From NCBI GenBank assembly GCA_022511425.1, contig JAFLRO010000013.1, positions 1 to 46,097 on the forward strand: a stretch of 46,097 bases of DNA. Direction: 5' to 3'. The translations under genes were made by a program, and so were the position numbers. The notes under the pieces are model-generated. The model was not told the origin of the DNA. It was given only the letters and a program-made list of their open reading frames with translations, and ran no database searches. Shown here in pieces: positions 32,898 to 41,629 of this stretch. Source of the stretch: Acetatifactor sp. Lineage in GTDB: Bacteria > Bacillota > Clostridia > Lachnospirales > Lachnospiraceae. The first letter of the stretch is position 1; each line of letters begins with the position of its first letter.

Positions 32898-34194
32898 TTA
32901 CATCTGCCCTTCCAATTCCCAAATATGTTTATTTCGTCTAAAGTACAGGCACACTCCTATCCCTGCAAAAGCAATTACAAAGAATAAGAACGCCGCACCG
33001 GATCCTTTGCCGGATCCGAACATCAGACGTAAGATACTATCCTCTCTCTGCACTGCCATGATTGGCTCAAATACCTGATCCACCAATAATCCACCTAAGA
33101 AATAGCCCAGGGGAATGGTAAAAAACTGTAAGGAATTTCGAACAGAATACACCCGTCCCTGCATTTTCTCCGGCACATGCAACCGCATGATGGCATCCAG
33201 GTTCGTATTCATAAGCGGTATCGCAATCCATCCTAAAAACCTCCGACACACCATACAATAGGCGTTCGTCCAAAAGCCAGCAGAAAATTCTCCGTACTCA
33301 TGGAAAACAGCAGACAGTTACAGATCACTCGCACACGACTCTTTGGCGTCTTGGAAAAGGATGCCAGAATACTACCTATCAGCGTAGATATGCCAATCAC
33401 TGCGTTTACCAGGCCCAATGCCCCTCGCTCCCACCGTTTCTGGATAACATCATAGCCGGAAAGGCTGCATCGTAAATAGATGCCACCAGATTGATGGCTG
33501 CCAGAAACAAGATCAAACCGAAGATACCCTGCTCTTTCTTCAGATAGGTTATCCCCTTTTTTACCGAGGCCATAAGTTTCTCCTGTTCTTCTCCATTCTC
33601 CTCAGTTTCCGGAATACGGATACCAAACAGCAGCACCAGAAAAGCCACTGCAAAGGTCAACAGATCAAAGGCCACAATAGCACCCATACCTGCAATTCCC
33701 ATTACAGCTGTAGCAATCACCGGTGTCATGATAGAATTTAGTGAACTGGAAAAATAACGCAGTCCGCCTACTCTCTGGTAATGTTCTTTGGACAACACCC
33801 TTGTGACCGCCACCTCCGACGCCGGCTGCTGCACCGTATTCATCAGACCGTTCACTCCGTTGATCAGATATAACTGCCAGATCTGCAGCCTGTCAGTGTG
33901 AAGCAGCACTAACATTACCACCGTCGTCAGCGCCGCCATGGTATCACAGACAAGCATAGTAGCCTTCTTGTTCCACTTGTCGCTCAGAGCTCCCGCGAAT
34001 ATACTTAAAAGTACATAAGGCGCATAAGAACTTACCATCAAAATCGCCGTCATCAGCGCAGAACCTTTCTGTGTATAAGACCAGATTACCAGCGTATAGC
34101 TTGTCATTGCGCTGCCCAGACCGGAAAAAGCCTGTGTGCTCCAAAGCAGCAGGAAGGTCTTCATTTCCCAAATTGTTTTTAATAAATTTTTCAT
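32898..34194 (-). pseudogene. MFS transporter, interrupted by two frameshifts
   Basis: Three pieces in three frames add up to one ~430-residue major facilitator protein. They are 34194-33406 (starts MKNLLKTIWEMKTFLLLWST, with LSIFAGALSDKW as the loop 2-3 motif), 33418-33233 (GALGLVNAVIGISTLIGSIL) and 33254-32898 (FLGWIAIPLMNTNLDAIMRL, ending EGQM). Joints fall at a run of 4 C on the plus strand (33421-33424) and a run of 5 A (33235-33239). One extra base at each would restore a continuous reading, SEGALGLVN and VGGFLGWIAIPL. It resembles macrolide-efflux type MFS proteins. Either a recent pseudogene or an assembly indel is possible. RBS AAGGAG is 8 bases before the ATG. Confidence 0.8.
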
Positions 34195-34259
34195 AGACTT
34201 TGCTCCTTTTCAATTTTCCCTATGATTGAAATCTGCAAAGTCTCAGAGCAGTCATCTCA

Positions 34260-34296
34260 CTCCATGCAATCCTGCCCTAAACGACTTTGCATGGAG
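34260..34296. other. 10-bp inverted repeat ahead of the MFS gene
   Basis: CTCCATGCAA (34260-34269) and TTGCATGGAG (34287-34296) are perfectly complementary with a 17-base gap. It lies between the YcxB-like remnant and the MFS start. There is no T-run on either side, so it is more likely an operator or leader structure than a terminator. Confidence 0.5.
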
Positions 34297-34314
34297 CTTG
34301 AGCAATGCACAATA

Positions 34315-34812
34315 TCATAATTTCAGCAAACACCTCTCCTTCAGATAATTTAAACAGTTTTCGGCATCTCCCGCTTTAAATCCGCTTTTAGCTAACGGCA
34401 CCGTCATGCTTCCTTTCAGCATTATCACAATCATATTATTCGTCTCAAACAAATCCTCTACATCCGAAAACGAAACATGTCTTTCGCTCTGTGAACTTGA
34501 CATTAATATGTCTTCGCCTATTTCCACATGGCAAAGCATCGGTGTATCCTTACAAACCACTTACAATCTGTCTTTTTCCAGCTTAACAGCGAGTTTTGTC
34601 TTTTGCCTCATTATCATCATGACCAATATTGGCAGAATTTCCAGACATAAATATAAGGGTTGTCTCAGCAATAATGCTACAGAAATAATAAGAAGAATGC
34701 ACACTATCATGCTGATATACCCTCTCTTAAATCTTCGTTTCCACCATGCCCCAACGCTTTCATTAATAAATTCCGGAGTATACTGAAATTCATTGACGAA
34801 AAAGTTCATCAT
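34315..34812 (-). pseudogene. YcxB-like membrane protein split by an in-frame stop
   Basis: A start at 34812 (GGAGG 5 bases upstream) gives 83 aa with two membrane helices (about 30-48 and 52-70: GYISMIVCILLIISVALLLR, YLCLEILPILVMMIM), ending at a TAA at 34561-34563. The same frame continues at once with VVCKDTPMLCHVEIGEDILM and HVSFSDVEDLFETNNMIVIM to 34315, the usual YcxB C-terminal domain. Joined, the length (~165 aa) is that of an intact YcxB-like protein. The simplest view is one nonsense mutation. Alternatively the TAA-GTG junction could allow a coupled second start and two half-proteins. Function of the family is unknown. Confidence 0.7.
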
Positions 34813-34930
34813 CCGTTCCTCCACTACATTTATATACTTCTTTTAAATTTTTTGTAAACCCACAAAAATACAATGGTTCACATCCACTCAACTTCCTGTC
34901 TTCTGTTATTATAGCATATATGCTCAACAT

Positions 34931-34965
34931 ATCAAAATAAAGGGTCTGACGACGGCCAGACCCTT
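34931..34965 (-). terminator. Intrinsic terminator after the chemotaxis receptor gene
   Basis: On the minus strand AAGGGTCTG and CAGACCCTT flank an 8-base loop, then TTATTTTGAT. It begins 9 bp after the stop at 34974. Confidence 0.8.
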
Positions 34966-34973
34966 GGGTTACA

Positions 34974-36677
34974 TCAAACATTATAATTTTTCAGGTTGTT
35001 ATTCATAGCGGAAATGGAGATAAATGTTTCCGCAGTGGTCTCATCGATATCCTTCATATCCGTATCTATGGAAACCAACAGTTCAGAAACATTCACAATT
35101 TCAGCGCTGTTTCCTTCGGATGCAGAACTTACTGTCATCATTGCTTCCTTGATCTCTTCCAGCGACTTCGCATACCGATCCATCTTCTGCTGCAGCTGTT
35201 CCATGGATGCACTGATGTTATCCGACTTATCCGTAAAGTTCTGGGAAAGATTTCCAAATTTGACATAATCTTCAGAAACATCAGTCCGTAAAAGTGTCAT
35301 CATCCTATCAGCTAAGTTACTCAAGCCACTGATAGCTTCCACTACATCACTACTCATCTTCTGAATCTCATTAGCAGCCTCATTGGTACTGTTGGCCAAT
35401 GAACCAATCTCCGACGCCACCACAGAGAACCCTCTGCCCGCTTCCCCAGCCCTGGCAGCTTCTATGGAAGCATTCAGCGCCAGTAGGTTGGTCTGTGCGG
35501 AAATACTCAAAATAGCATCGGACAATTCTTTAATTCTTAATACGGCATCCGCCTTTTCCTTTTCCTTTTGCAGATTCTGAGACATAGACTCCATGTTATC
35601 CACAATCTTCTTGGAAGATAACTGGGCTGTATTATTCAGCTCCTGTGATGATACATTGATCTCGCGCAAATGATCTGTATTGGTCGCAACAATATCAACG
35701 ATATTCTGAATGTCATCAAATACATAGTCAACCCGCTGGCTTGCAGTTCCGATAGATGCTGAAATTTCCTCAGATGAGGCGACCATGTTCTGTACTGTGT
35801 CGCTGATATTTGTGATACGTGACACAGAATCGGATACATGAGAATTGATATTCTCCATCTTTGAGCTTATACTCTCGGTTCCATTCTTGATCTCTCTAAC
35901 AGTATTTCCTGTCTTTCGAAGAAGCAGATTCAGATTATTTCCAATCACTTCCAGTTCATCCCCGGATGCGATATCCAGCACCTTTGTCAGATCACCGTCG
36001 TCAGAAGCTACTTCCATGATTTTGTTGTTCACTTTCTGGAAATTCTGTTTCATTCGCACTGCCATGACAACTGCTGCCAGAGCAGCAACAGCAATACCTG
36101 CCACCACTGCCACCAAAAGATTACGTACCAGGCTGTTTAAGGAAGCCTGTATGGAAGATGCCTCGTAATCCACAGCCACAATACCCAACACCTTTCCGTT
36201 ATAGGTAATGGGAGCATAACCGCTGTAAAAGGTACCCCACTCGTCAGTAAACGGTTCACGGGTTACAGAAGAATGCCCATTCATGGCTTCAAACATGGCA
36301 TCCTGTGCCTCGTAATCCTCAGCGTACTCTCCGGGTTCATCCGGGTCAGTATCCACTACAAACTGAAAGTGGTCCTGATCCTTTGGCATCAGCGTGTAAA
36401 TATATGTAACGGAATCACCCACCAGGAAAAAGCTAAGGGAATCTTTCACCTCTTCCAGTGCCTCTTCATCCCCTTCTACTGCTCTGGAAAAAGTCTCCCC
36501 ATCTACGTTTTCAGCGGCAATTACCGCAATCTCCGTAACAGCAGCCATGCTCTTTTGCCTCAAGAAAACTCCCATAGTGCCATAGGATACAATTCCCACA
36601 ATCAGAGCCACAATTACGGCTGCACCGAGTATAAAAAGAAAAAGTTGAGCAGAAATGCTGATCTTCCTAGTCTTCAT
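34974..36677 (-). CDS. Methyl-accepting chemotaxis protein
   Basis: 567 aa from the ATG at 36677, chosen for AAGGAGG 9 bases upstream; a longer ORF to 36797 has no site. The order is: membrane helix 1 (~9-34), a periplasm-facing sensor domain (~35-190, about 150 aa, single-CACHE-like with [20 protein letters not shown] and [20 protein letters not shown]), membrane helix 2 (~192-215), a HAMP region, and a long coiled-coil signalling domain. The hairpin tip is [20 protein letters not shown]. The C-terminus lacks a CheB/CheR pentapeptide. The ligand is unknown; no other chemotaxis gene is near. Confidence 0.92.
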   Translation of the reverse strand: MKTRKISISAQLFLFILGAAVIVALIVGIVSYGTMGVFLRQKSMAAVTEIAVIAAENVDGETFSRAVEGDEEALEEVKDSLSFFLVGDSVTYIYTLMPKDQDHFQFVVDTDPDEPGEYAEDYEAQDAMFEAMNGHSSVTREPFTDEWGTFYSGYAPITYNGKVLGIVAVDYEASSIQASLNSLVRNLLVAVVAGIAVAALAAVVMAVRMKQNFQKVNNKIMEVASDDGDLTKVLDIASGDELEVIGNNLNLLLRKTGNTVREIKNGTESISSKMENINSHVSDSVSRITNISDTVQNMVASSEEISASIGTASQRVDYVFDDIQNIVDIVATNTDHLREINVSSQELNNTAQLSSKKIVDNMESMSQNLQKEKEKADAVLRIKELSDAILSISAQTNLLALNASIEAARAGEAGRGFSVVASEIGSLANSTNEAANEIQKMSSDVVEAISGLSNLADRMMTLLRTDVSEDYVKFGNLSQNFTDKSDNISASMEQLQQKMDRYAKSLEEIKEAMMTVSSASEGNSAEIVNVSELLVSIDTDMKDIDETTAETFISISAMNNNLKNYNV

Positions 36678-36798
36678 GTACAATATCCTCCTTAGTTCCA
36701 CATTACCATCATTTTTCATCATAGCATAAATTGCGGCATATATCAACAAATACGAAACACTAAGAACAAACTGCACTTTTAAAGGAATGAACTGCAAA

Positions 36799-37278
36799 TC
36801 AGTACTCGATCCACATGTCTATCTCTTCCCTGTCGGGCATCTGAAATATCCTATCAAATTTAGCAGCCAGGTTCTCATCAACTATATAGGCATTAACTTT
36901 TCCTTCAGATACCGCATGATTCCTTTTATCCAAACGCACTCTCCAAGTCTTGTCATTTACATCAAGATAATGGAATTCGTGAGCTATTTTCTTTGCCGTA
37001 AAGAACTCCTTCACAGAAGATCTCTCATCCTTCGTCCAGAATCCCCAATCAAGTATCACATTGGCACCCGACTCAATAATTTCCACAGACTTATCCAGTA
37101 AGTACTTTTTCGTTTTCGCAGCATACTCATCGTGCCTATCCCCCGCGTAAAGTCCAAAAAGAGCAAGCATTATTTCATCTACAGAGAGTATGACTGCATT
37201 AACCTCAACGCGTAATCGCTCTGCATATGTACTTTTACCGCAGCAAATCTTGCCGCATATTAGAATTACCTTTGCCAT
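36799..37278 (-). CDS. P-loop kinase-like AAA_33 protein
   Basis: 159 aa from the ATG at 37278 (GAGG 8 bases upstream), which places the Walker A motif GKICCGKST at residues ~9-17 as in relatives; an earlier ATG at 37308 with AAAGGA is also possible. A Walker-B-like strand, NVILDWGFW, sits near residue 75, and [11 protein letters not shown] may be the lid Arg region. These small kinases phosphorylate nucleotides, sugars or antibiotics (chloramphenicol phosphotransferase-like), and the substrate cannot be read. It is the first of a run of small accessory enzymes on the same strand. Confidence 0.75.
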   Translation of the reverse strand: MAKVILICGKICCGKSTYAERLRVEVNAVILSVDEIMLALFGLYAGDRHDEYAAKTKKYLLDKSVEIIESGANVILDWGFWTKDERSSVKEFFTAKKIAHEFHYLDVNDKTWRVRLDKRNHAVSEGKVNAYIVDENLAAKFDRIFQMPDREEIDMWIEY

Positions 37279-37355
37279 ACCCTTATCCTCTATATTGCTT
37301 TTGTTCATGTTATTCATTCCTTTTATTCGATTTATCTTACAAAACGCAATTCCAC

Positions 37356-38120
37356 CTATTTTATCTCCGGTCCAGTTGCATATCCTGCTTCCATCGCAAA
37401 TGCTTCACGAAATCCTGACAAATAGCAAATATGCTCTGACGGACCTGCCCACTGCCAGCATATCGGAAAGTTCCTATCCCTACAGTAATCCGTAACGAAA
37501 CTCAGCAATTCACTTGCGTAACCATTCCCACGATGTTCTCTCGCAGTAACAATGTAATCAAAGCGCGTATTATTAAGCTCTGACTGATGAATGTCCGTGT
37601 ATACCACCGCTTTCCCATTCAGATATCCAACAAAAAGAAAGGTACCCTCTTTTTCAATGCGTTTCCTTGTAACATCCACTTCCCACGGCTCACCGCTTGG
37701 TATCAGAATATCCGATGCAACATGCTCGTCCCATTCATTTAGCACGCGAATGGAAAGACGTTTAGGAGTAATAATTTGATTTTCTTCCGTCAGGAGCATG
37801 ACCCGGTGATCTTCCTCCGGTGTATATGTATAACCGTGTGCTTTAAGGATACCTTCATTGCTTTTAAAATAATCCTTCTGAAATGGGTGATATATGGATG
37901 CACGAATGTCCAACTTTCCATAGAATTCTTTAATATCATCCAGAACCTCCCCTAAATCTGTAATCTTGTGCGGATAAATACATGCGTGATTTCCGTCGTA
38001 AGAATCCTTATTGTTCTCCATATAATATAAAATGCCATATCCTCTTTCCACATATGAAGCAAATCGCTTAGGGAATTCTATCTCCTCTTGTTTGATTGCC
38101 TCAGCGTATTCATTCATCAT
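37356..38120 (-). CDS. GNAT N-acetyltransferase
   Basis: 254 aa. The N-terminal half (~1-125) is not recognised; the C-terminal half is a GNAT domain with the acetyl-CoA loop VTAREHRGNGYASELLSFVT (about 188-207) and a final strand ICYLSGFREAFAMEAGY. The N-terminal half has weak GNAT-like strands (YGILYYMENN), so it may be a tandem GNAT with one degenerate copy. GGGAG is 6 bases before the ATG. The substrate is unknown. Confidence 0.8.
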   Translation of the reverse strand: MMNEYAEAIKQEEIEFPKRFASYVERGYGILYYMENNKDSYDGNHACIYPHKITDLGEVLDDIKEFYGKLDIRASIYHPFQKDYFKSNEGILKAHGYTYTPEEDHRVMLLTEENQIITPKRLSIRVLNEWDEHVASDILIPSGEPWEVDVTRKRIEKEGTFLFVGYLNGKAVVYTDIHQSELNNTRFDYIVTAREHRGNGYASELLSFVTDYCRDRNFPICWQWAGPSEHICYLSGFREAFAMEAGYATGPEIK

Positions 38121-38212
38121 AAACCACTCCCTTCATAACACTTCCCATAACTTCATTATATCTCCTAAACGTCACCTGATAAATGTACAATTTCATTTAA
38201 ACTATTTATTCC

Positions 38213-38244
38213 AAAAAATCCCCCTGCCATCACTGACAGAGGGA
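38213..38244 (-). terminator. Intrinsic terminator after the CD3324-family gene
   Basis: On the minus strand TCCCTCTG and CAGGGGGA form a stem with one mismatch and a 10-base loop, followed by TTTTTTGG. It lies 6 bp beyond the stop at 38250. Confidence 0.75.
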
Positions 38245-38249
38245 TATGT

Positions 38250-38510
38250 TCATCTGCATATGATCCGCCTTATCATATCTTCGGAAAGATGATATTCGTC
38301 TGCAAGCTGTGAAACAGTTACTCCCGCGATTTTCTTCATTCGGATCTCATTGTTTCTTTCATCGAACATCCGTCTTGCACCTGATTTGCTTCCCCATTTT
38401 CTTCGTGAGGAGTTGATAGGCGGAATATAAATCAGCCCCTCCCCTACATAGCTTCTGATTGCCTCAACAAGCCATTCAGGAAGAGCCTTTTCAGCATTGA
38501 TATATGACAT
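38250..38510 (-). CDS. CD3324-family small HTH protein
   Basis: 86 aa from the ATG at 38510 (AAGGAG 7 bases upstream). The sequence MSYINAEKALPEWLVEAIRS followed by YVGEGLIYIPP and the C-terminal HTH VTVSQLADEYHLSEDMIRRI is the CD3324 family pattern (about 85-90 aa in clostridia). It is a likely DNA-binding protein related to HTH_23/Mor-type regulators. The biological role is unknown. It carries its own terminator. Confidence 0.8.
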   Translation of the reverse strand: MSYINAEKALPEWLVEAIRSYVGEGLIYIPPINSSRRKWGSKSGARRMFDERNNEIRMKKIAGVTVSQLADEYHLSEDMIRRIICR

Positions 38511-38565
38511 GTGATCACTCCTTATAAGTTTTGTTATAAACAGAGTGCAGTATATATCAATCAAC

Positions 38566-38632
38566 AAGCGGCTTCACCGCTCTGCACATAGCCGCTTATT
38601 TCATGGTATAAGCTGCGCAGAGCGTCTTTTTT
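38566..38632 (+). terminator. Attenuator-like fold with a plus-strand terminator and no gene
   Basis: On the plus strand a terminator stem, CGCTCTGC (38578-38585) with GCAGAGCG (38617-38624) and an inner GCTTAT/ATAAGC, is followed by TCTTTTTT. Just before it, AAGCGGC (38566-38572) can instead pair with GCCGCTT (38591-38597), which would break that stem. No plus-strand gene lies on either side. A small RNA or relic attenuator is possible. The rest of 38633-38814 holds nothing recognised. Confidence 0.5.
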
Positions 38633-38814
38633 GTCAGAGAATGTTGCTTTTTTATCCACTTTACTATCATAAAGGAATCTCCTTTCCACAAATTATTTCA
38701 TCTATCACTAGATAATGAAATTATATAGTCGCAGATTCAGGGTGTCAAGATTTGGAGCCACATTCAAAACATTGTTTTCATCTGCTCTGTCGAGTTGGAA
38801 TCTATCACATTAAT

Positions 38815-39471
38815 TCACATCAAGGCAAGCATTGCTTCTACAAAGCGAAACGATAGATCAGCTGCTTTATCAAAATTTCGATTAATTGCTTCCTGCCCTT
38901 TATCAGTATTGTTGTCTGAAATAGAACGAATCGCTATATAAGGTATTTTGCACATATAACATGTATGAGCCGCCGCAGCTGTCTCCATATCTATACATAA
39001 CGCATCAGAGCTGATATTATCTGTAAAAATATCTCCTGTGGTAGCAAGCCCAAAATGAATTTTCCAATCTACTTGCGTTGCTGCATACCTTGCTATTTCA
39101 CATAAATGTTCATCCGCATAAAATACGGGCTTTTCCATAATAGGAAAGTCGGAGTAAATTTCATTATTGGTATCACGAAATTCGGATGCAGTACAGACAA
39201 CCGTATCAAATACATTTATGTCCTCTGTCATCCCCCCGGCTATACCCGAGAATATGATTGCATCCACTCCATATCTGTCAATCAATTGCTGAGCTGTAAT
39301 AGCCGCATTAATTTTTCCGCAACCAGAAAAAACCGCCACAACATCAACATCATTTATCTTTCCACTGTAAAATGTATGCATTGAATATTCTGTGGTATTT
39401 TTATTACACATATTTTCTATATATGGTAATACTTCTTTCTCACATGCACATAATATCCCAATTTTACTCAT
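38815..39471 (-). CDS. MTA/SAH nucleosidase-like phosphorylase
   Basis: 218 aa, PNP/UDP family. MSKIGILCACEKEVLPYIEN carries the Glu of the CAxxxE motif; FSGIAGGMTEDINVFDTVVC is the ribose/phosphate loop; CIDMETAAAAHTCYMCKIPY supplies Met-Glu, and SISDN the catalytic Asp. These are the MtnN active-site residues, which hydrolyse methylthioadenosine and S-adenosylhomocysteine to adenine. Divergence and position among accessory genes mean it may be a second, specialised nucleosidase rather than the housekeeping one. Confidence 0.88.
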   Translation of the reverse strand: MSKIGILCACEKEVLPYIENMCNKNTTEYSMHTFYSGKINDVDVVAVFSGCGKINAAITAQQLIDRYGVDAIIFSGIAGGMTEDINVFDTVVCTASEFRDTNNEIYSDFPIMEKPVFYADEHLCEIARYAATQVDWKIHFGLATTGDIFTDNISSDALCIDMETAAAAHTCYMCKIPYIAIRSISDNNTDKGQEAINRNFDKAADLSFRFVEAMLALM

Positions 39472-39525
39472 AATCTAATACCCTATTTTAATGTAATGTA
39501 TATTTTCCCATTGAATATTTGCTGC

Positions 39526-39987
39526 TCAATTTACCTTTTCTTTTATTGTAACAACAAATCCATTTTCCTTATATAATCTAATGGCATTTTGGTTCCATTC
39601 GGCAACATGAATGGTTATAGGTTCATCGGTATGGGTTCTTATATGATGAATGGCCCACAGTAATAATGTTCTTCCATACCCTCTATTCTGAAACTGTTTA
39701 TTTACAATCAAATCATCTATCTCCGTACCATAACATCCCACGCTGCCAATAATGATCGTATCATGCATCAGCACAAATATGTTCTCCATTCTGCCTCTAA
39801 TCTGCTCAATATCAGAATAAAAGTTATATGGTTTGACATCCAATGCTTCACGCATCTCATAGAAACATTCATTATATATACGCTCGTATTGAGAGTAGTA
39901 CTTTTCACAAAATGGGGTTATCTCAACCGTATCAATTATAGGCGCTCTTCCTTCATATTTCATCTCATAGGCATAGAAACTTTTCAT
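39526..39987 (-). CDS. GNAT N-acetyltransferase
   Basis: 153 aa from the ATG at 39987 (GGAG 6 bases upstream). GNAT fold: IIIGSVGCYGTEIDDLIVNK, then the acetyl-CoA pyrophosphate loop QFQNRGYGRTLLLWAIHHIR and the closing AEWNQNAIRLYKENGFVVTI. The substrate is unknown. The gene stands alone by spacing (55 bp before the nucleosidase gene). Confidence 0.85.
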   Translation of the reverse strand: MKSFYAYEMKYEGRAPIIDTVEITPFCEKYYSQYERIYNECFYEMREALDVKPYNFYSDIEQIRGRMENIFVLMHDTIIIGSVGCYGTEIDDLIVNKQFQNRGYGRTLLLWAIHHIRTHTDEPITIHVAEWNQNAIRLYKENGFVVTIKEKVN

Positions 39988-40039
39988 CATATACTCCATA
40001 AACAAGAATTTTATTGACCACTCAAATCCAGTTCTTTGC

Positions 40040-40324
40040 TCATAAAATATCCGAATCTATATCCGTTAGATTAGGTATATCTGCACAAACGGCACATTCT
40101 ACTTTGGGTTTACCTGTGAAAATTTGCAATTCCTTTTCTTCTTGCACACCAATGGCGTGTTTTACAGTCGCAAAACTTGCGCTCACATCAGATGATTTTG
40201 CTTTATCTTTGGCAATGAAAAAACTGCTCTTTCCGTTCTCTTCTAATTTAGGTTTTATGTAATACCCATCGCAACCCATGTATGTATCTATAAGATGAAC
40301 CAAATCATCTTCCTTAATTTCCAC
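40040..40324 (-). CDS. Small hypothetical protein
   Basis: 94 aa with a GTG start and GGGGG about 9 bases upstream. It is not recognised. It is hydrophilic, with one possible alpha/beta unit (DDLVHLIDTYMGCDGYYIKP, KSSFFIAKDKAKSSDVSASF) and a Cys pair late in the chain (VECAVCADIP). It is called real because it fills the gap between two GNAT genes with an RBS and no competing frame. No function can be proposed. Confidence 0.5.
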   Translation of the reverse strand: MEIKEDDLVHLIDTYMGCDGYYIKPKLEENGKSSFFIAKDKAKSSDVSASFATVKHAIGVQEEKELQIFTGKPKVECAVCADIPNLTDIDSDIL

Positions 40325-40380
40325 CTTTTCTTACCCCCATATCGATTTCTAATTGTTTTTTAGGCTTCATCATTTGAACA

Positions 40381-40860
40381 TCATCTGGAGATTGCTTCAC
40401 AAGAGGCAGCTACAATCTCCTTTTTATACACCCGGGAGTCTTCACCATGCATATCCTTCATCATTTGATAAAACGAATATCCGTACTTCTCATACAATCC
40501 GGTTTCTCCGGTGGAGATATAGATTTGTCCGGCACCGTTTTCCTTAGCCGCCTCGTATGCAAAGTCTAAGAGAATTCCCATATAGCGATGTCCTCTATAT
40601 TGCGGAAAAGTATATACAAACCCTATCCATGGACCAATATCAGTATCTCTTATATCATCCAGCTCTGCAAGTGTACAAAATGAAATTAACTGCTCATCAT
40701 CTGTCAATAAAAATACTTTTGTGGTTTCACCACACAATTTTTTTAATTCGTTGTTGCTTAATAGTTCATGTAGAAATTGACCTGCAGCCCAGTCGCTCTT
40801 TTTCATCTGATCGAGCCAATATTCTTTGTCTTCTACGCTATAGAACTCCTTAATTTCCAT
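40381..40860 (-). CDS. GNAT N-acetyltransferase
   Basis: 159 aa from the ATG at 40860 (GGGAG 10 bases upstream; the ORF extends 10 codons further without support). Features are KVFLLTDDEQLISFCTLAEL, GPWIGFVYTFPQYRGHRYMG with the CoA-binding loop, LLDFAYEAAKENGAGQIYIS and GLYEKYGYSF. This version of the fold resembles acetyltransferases acting on small molecules such as aminoglycosides or amino acids, but the substrate is not predictable. Confidence 0.85.
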   Translation of the reverse strand: MEIKEFYSVEDKEYWLDQMKKSDWAAGQFLHELLSNNELKKLCGETTKVFLLTDDEQLISFCTLAELDDIRDTDIGPWIGFVYTFPQYRGHRYMGILLDFAYEAAKENGAGQIYISTGETGLYEKYGYSFYQMMKDMHGEDSRVYKKEIVAASCEAISR

Positions 40861-40951
40861 ATCTACTTGTCTCCCACTACAATAAAGCATTCAAACCTTC
40901 TTATATTTTTCCCCAATCCTCGATTCATTTTATATATAATTATCTAAACAA

Positions 40952-40980
40952 AATACCCCGCAGCAATCTGATAGGGTATT
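40952..40980 (-). terminator. Probable terminator after the P-loop kinase gene
   Basis: On the minus strand AATACCC and GGGTATT enclose a 15-base loop and are followed by TTGTTTAG. It lies 80 bp past the stop at 41060. A second small inverted repeat, TATTCTG/CAGAATA, is at 41024-41055. Confidence 0.5.
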
Positions 40981-41059
40981 AAACTTAAACCCCTGAAGCA
41001 CTGAATATTCTTTAGCTCATTGGTATTCTGATCCTCGCGAGAATAAACCAGAATATATA

Positions 41060-41575
41060 TTACAACTTAATATCAACCTGGTATTCTTCATCAATAAAAA
41101 TATATTCTGCCCCGTACCGAATGCATTTCTCCAGCATTTGAGCGTTTTCTCTGCGCGCCATCTCTATCGTCCACCCCTCATCTTCTCCTCGGTCTTCAAT
41201 GACACTTGCGAACTTGCTGATAGCATCAAAATGGTTTTGAATGTATTTTTCGCTCATGACCAGACAATAAAATTTGATTTCGCACAAATATTCCTTATCA
41301 AAATCCTTCGCCCAGTCAAAAGGGATATAACATCCTTCCACAACAAGGTTCTGTCTGTTTTCAATAGCAGTTTTAATCATTTCGCACACGATCGGCCATA
41401 AATAGTCCGTCAATGCCCGGTCATCACTTGTAGGCGTAAGCGATGTATTCCCACTGCGAATAAGCCCCATTTTCAAGTGGTCTATGGAGAGATACGGATA
41501 TTTATATTTTTCAAGGAGTTTTTGCGCAAGTAATGTCTTGCCTGTATGAGATGCGCCAGTTATTAAAATTATCAT
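41060..41575 (-). CDS. P-loop nucleotide or small-molecule kinase
   Basis: 171 aa. Walker A is ITGASHTGKT (residues ~5-14), followed by LLAQKLLEKYKYPYLSIDHL, the substrate-binding Asp region, and a Walker-B-like strand QNLVVEGCYIPF. A C-terminal helix ENAQMLEKCIRYG is typical of adenylate-kinase-like or 2-phosphoglycerate-kinase-like proteins. The substrate is unknown. It lies 54 bp downstream of the PIG-L gene, in the same direction, and may be a distal member of that operon. Confidence 0.75.
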   Translation of the reverse strand: MIILITGASHTGKTLLAQKLLEKYKYPYLSIDHLKMGLIRSGNTSLTPTSDDRALTDYLWPIVCEMIKTAIENRQNLVVEGCYIPFDWAKDFDKEYLCEIKFYCLVMSEKYIQNHFDAISKFASVIEDRGEDEGWTIEMARRENAQMLEKCIRYGAEYIFIDEEYQVDIKL

Positions 41576-41629
41576 TTTATCCTCTGATTATTAATTGAGA
41601 AAACTTAAGATATTTTTTTCCCTAGTCTT

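Noticed and set aside
36678..36797. 40-residue N-terminal extension of the chemotaxis receptor
   Set aside because: It lacks a ribosome binding site, while AAGGAGG lies 9 bases before the ATG at 36677, directly ahead of the first membrane helix.
38648..38722. Possible 24-codon plus-strand peptide after the attenuator-like fold
   Set aside because: No ribosome binding site precedes its ATG and its composition is that of random AT-rich DNA.
36799..41575. Integron cassette array
   Set aside because: No attC-like imperfect palindromes or integrase gene could be found between the genes.
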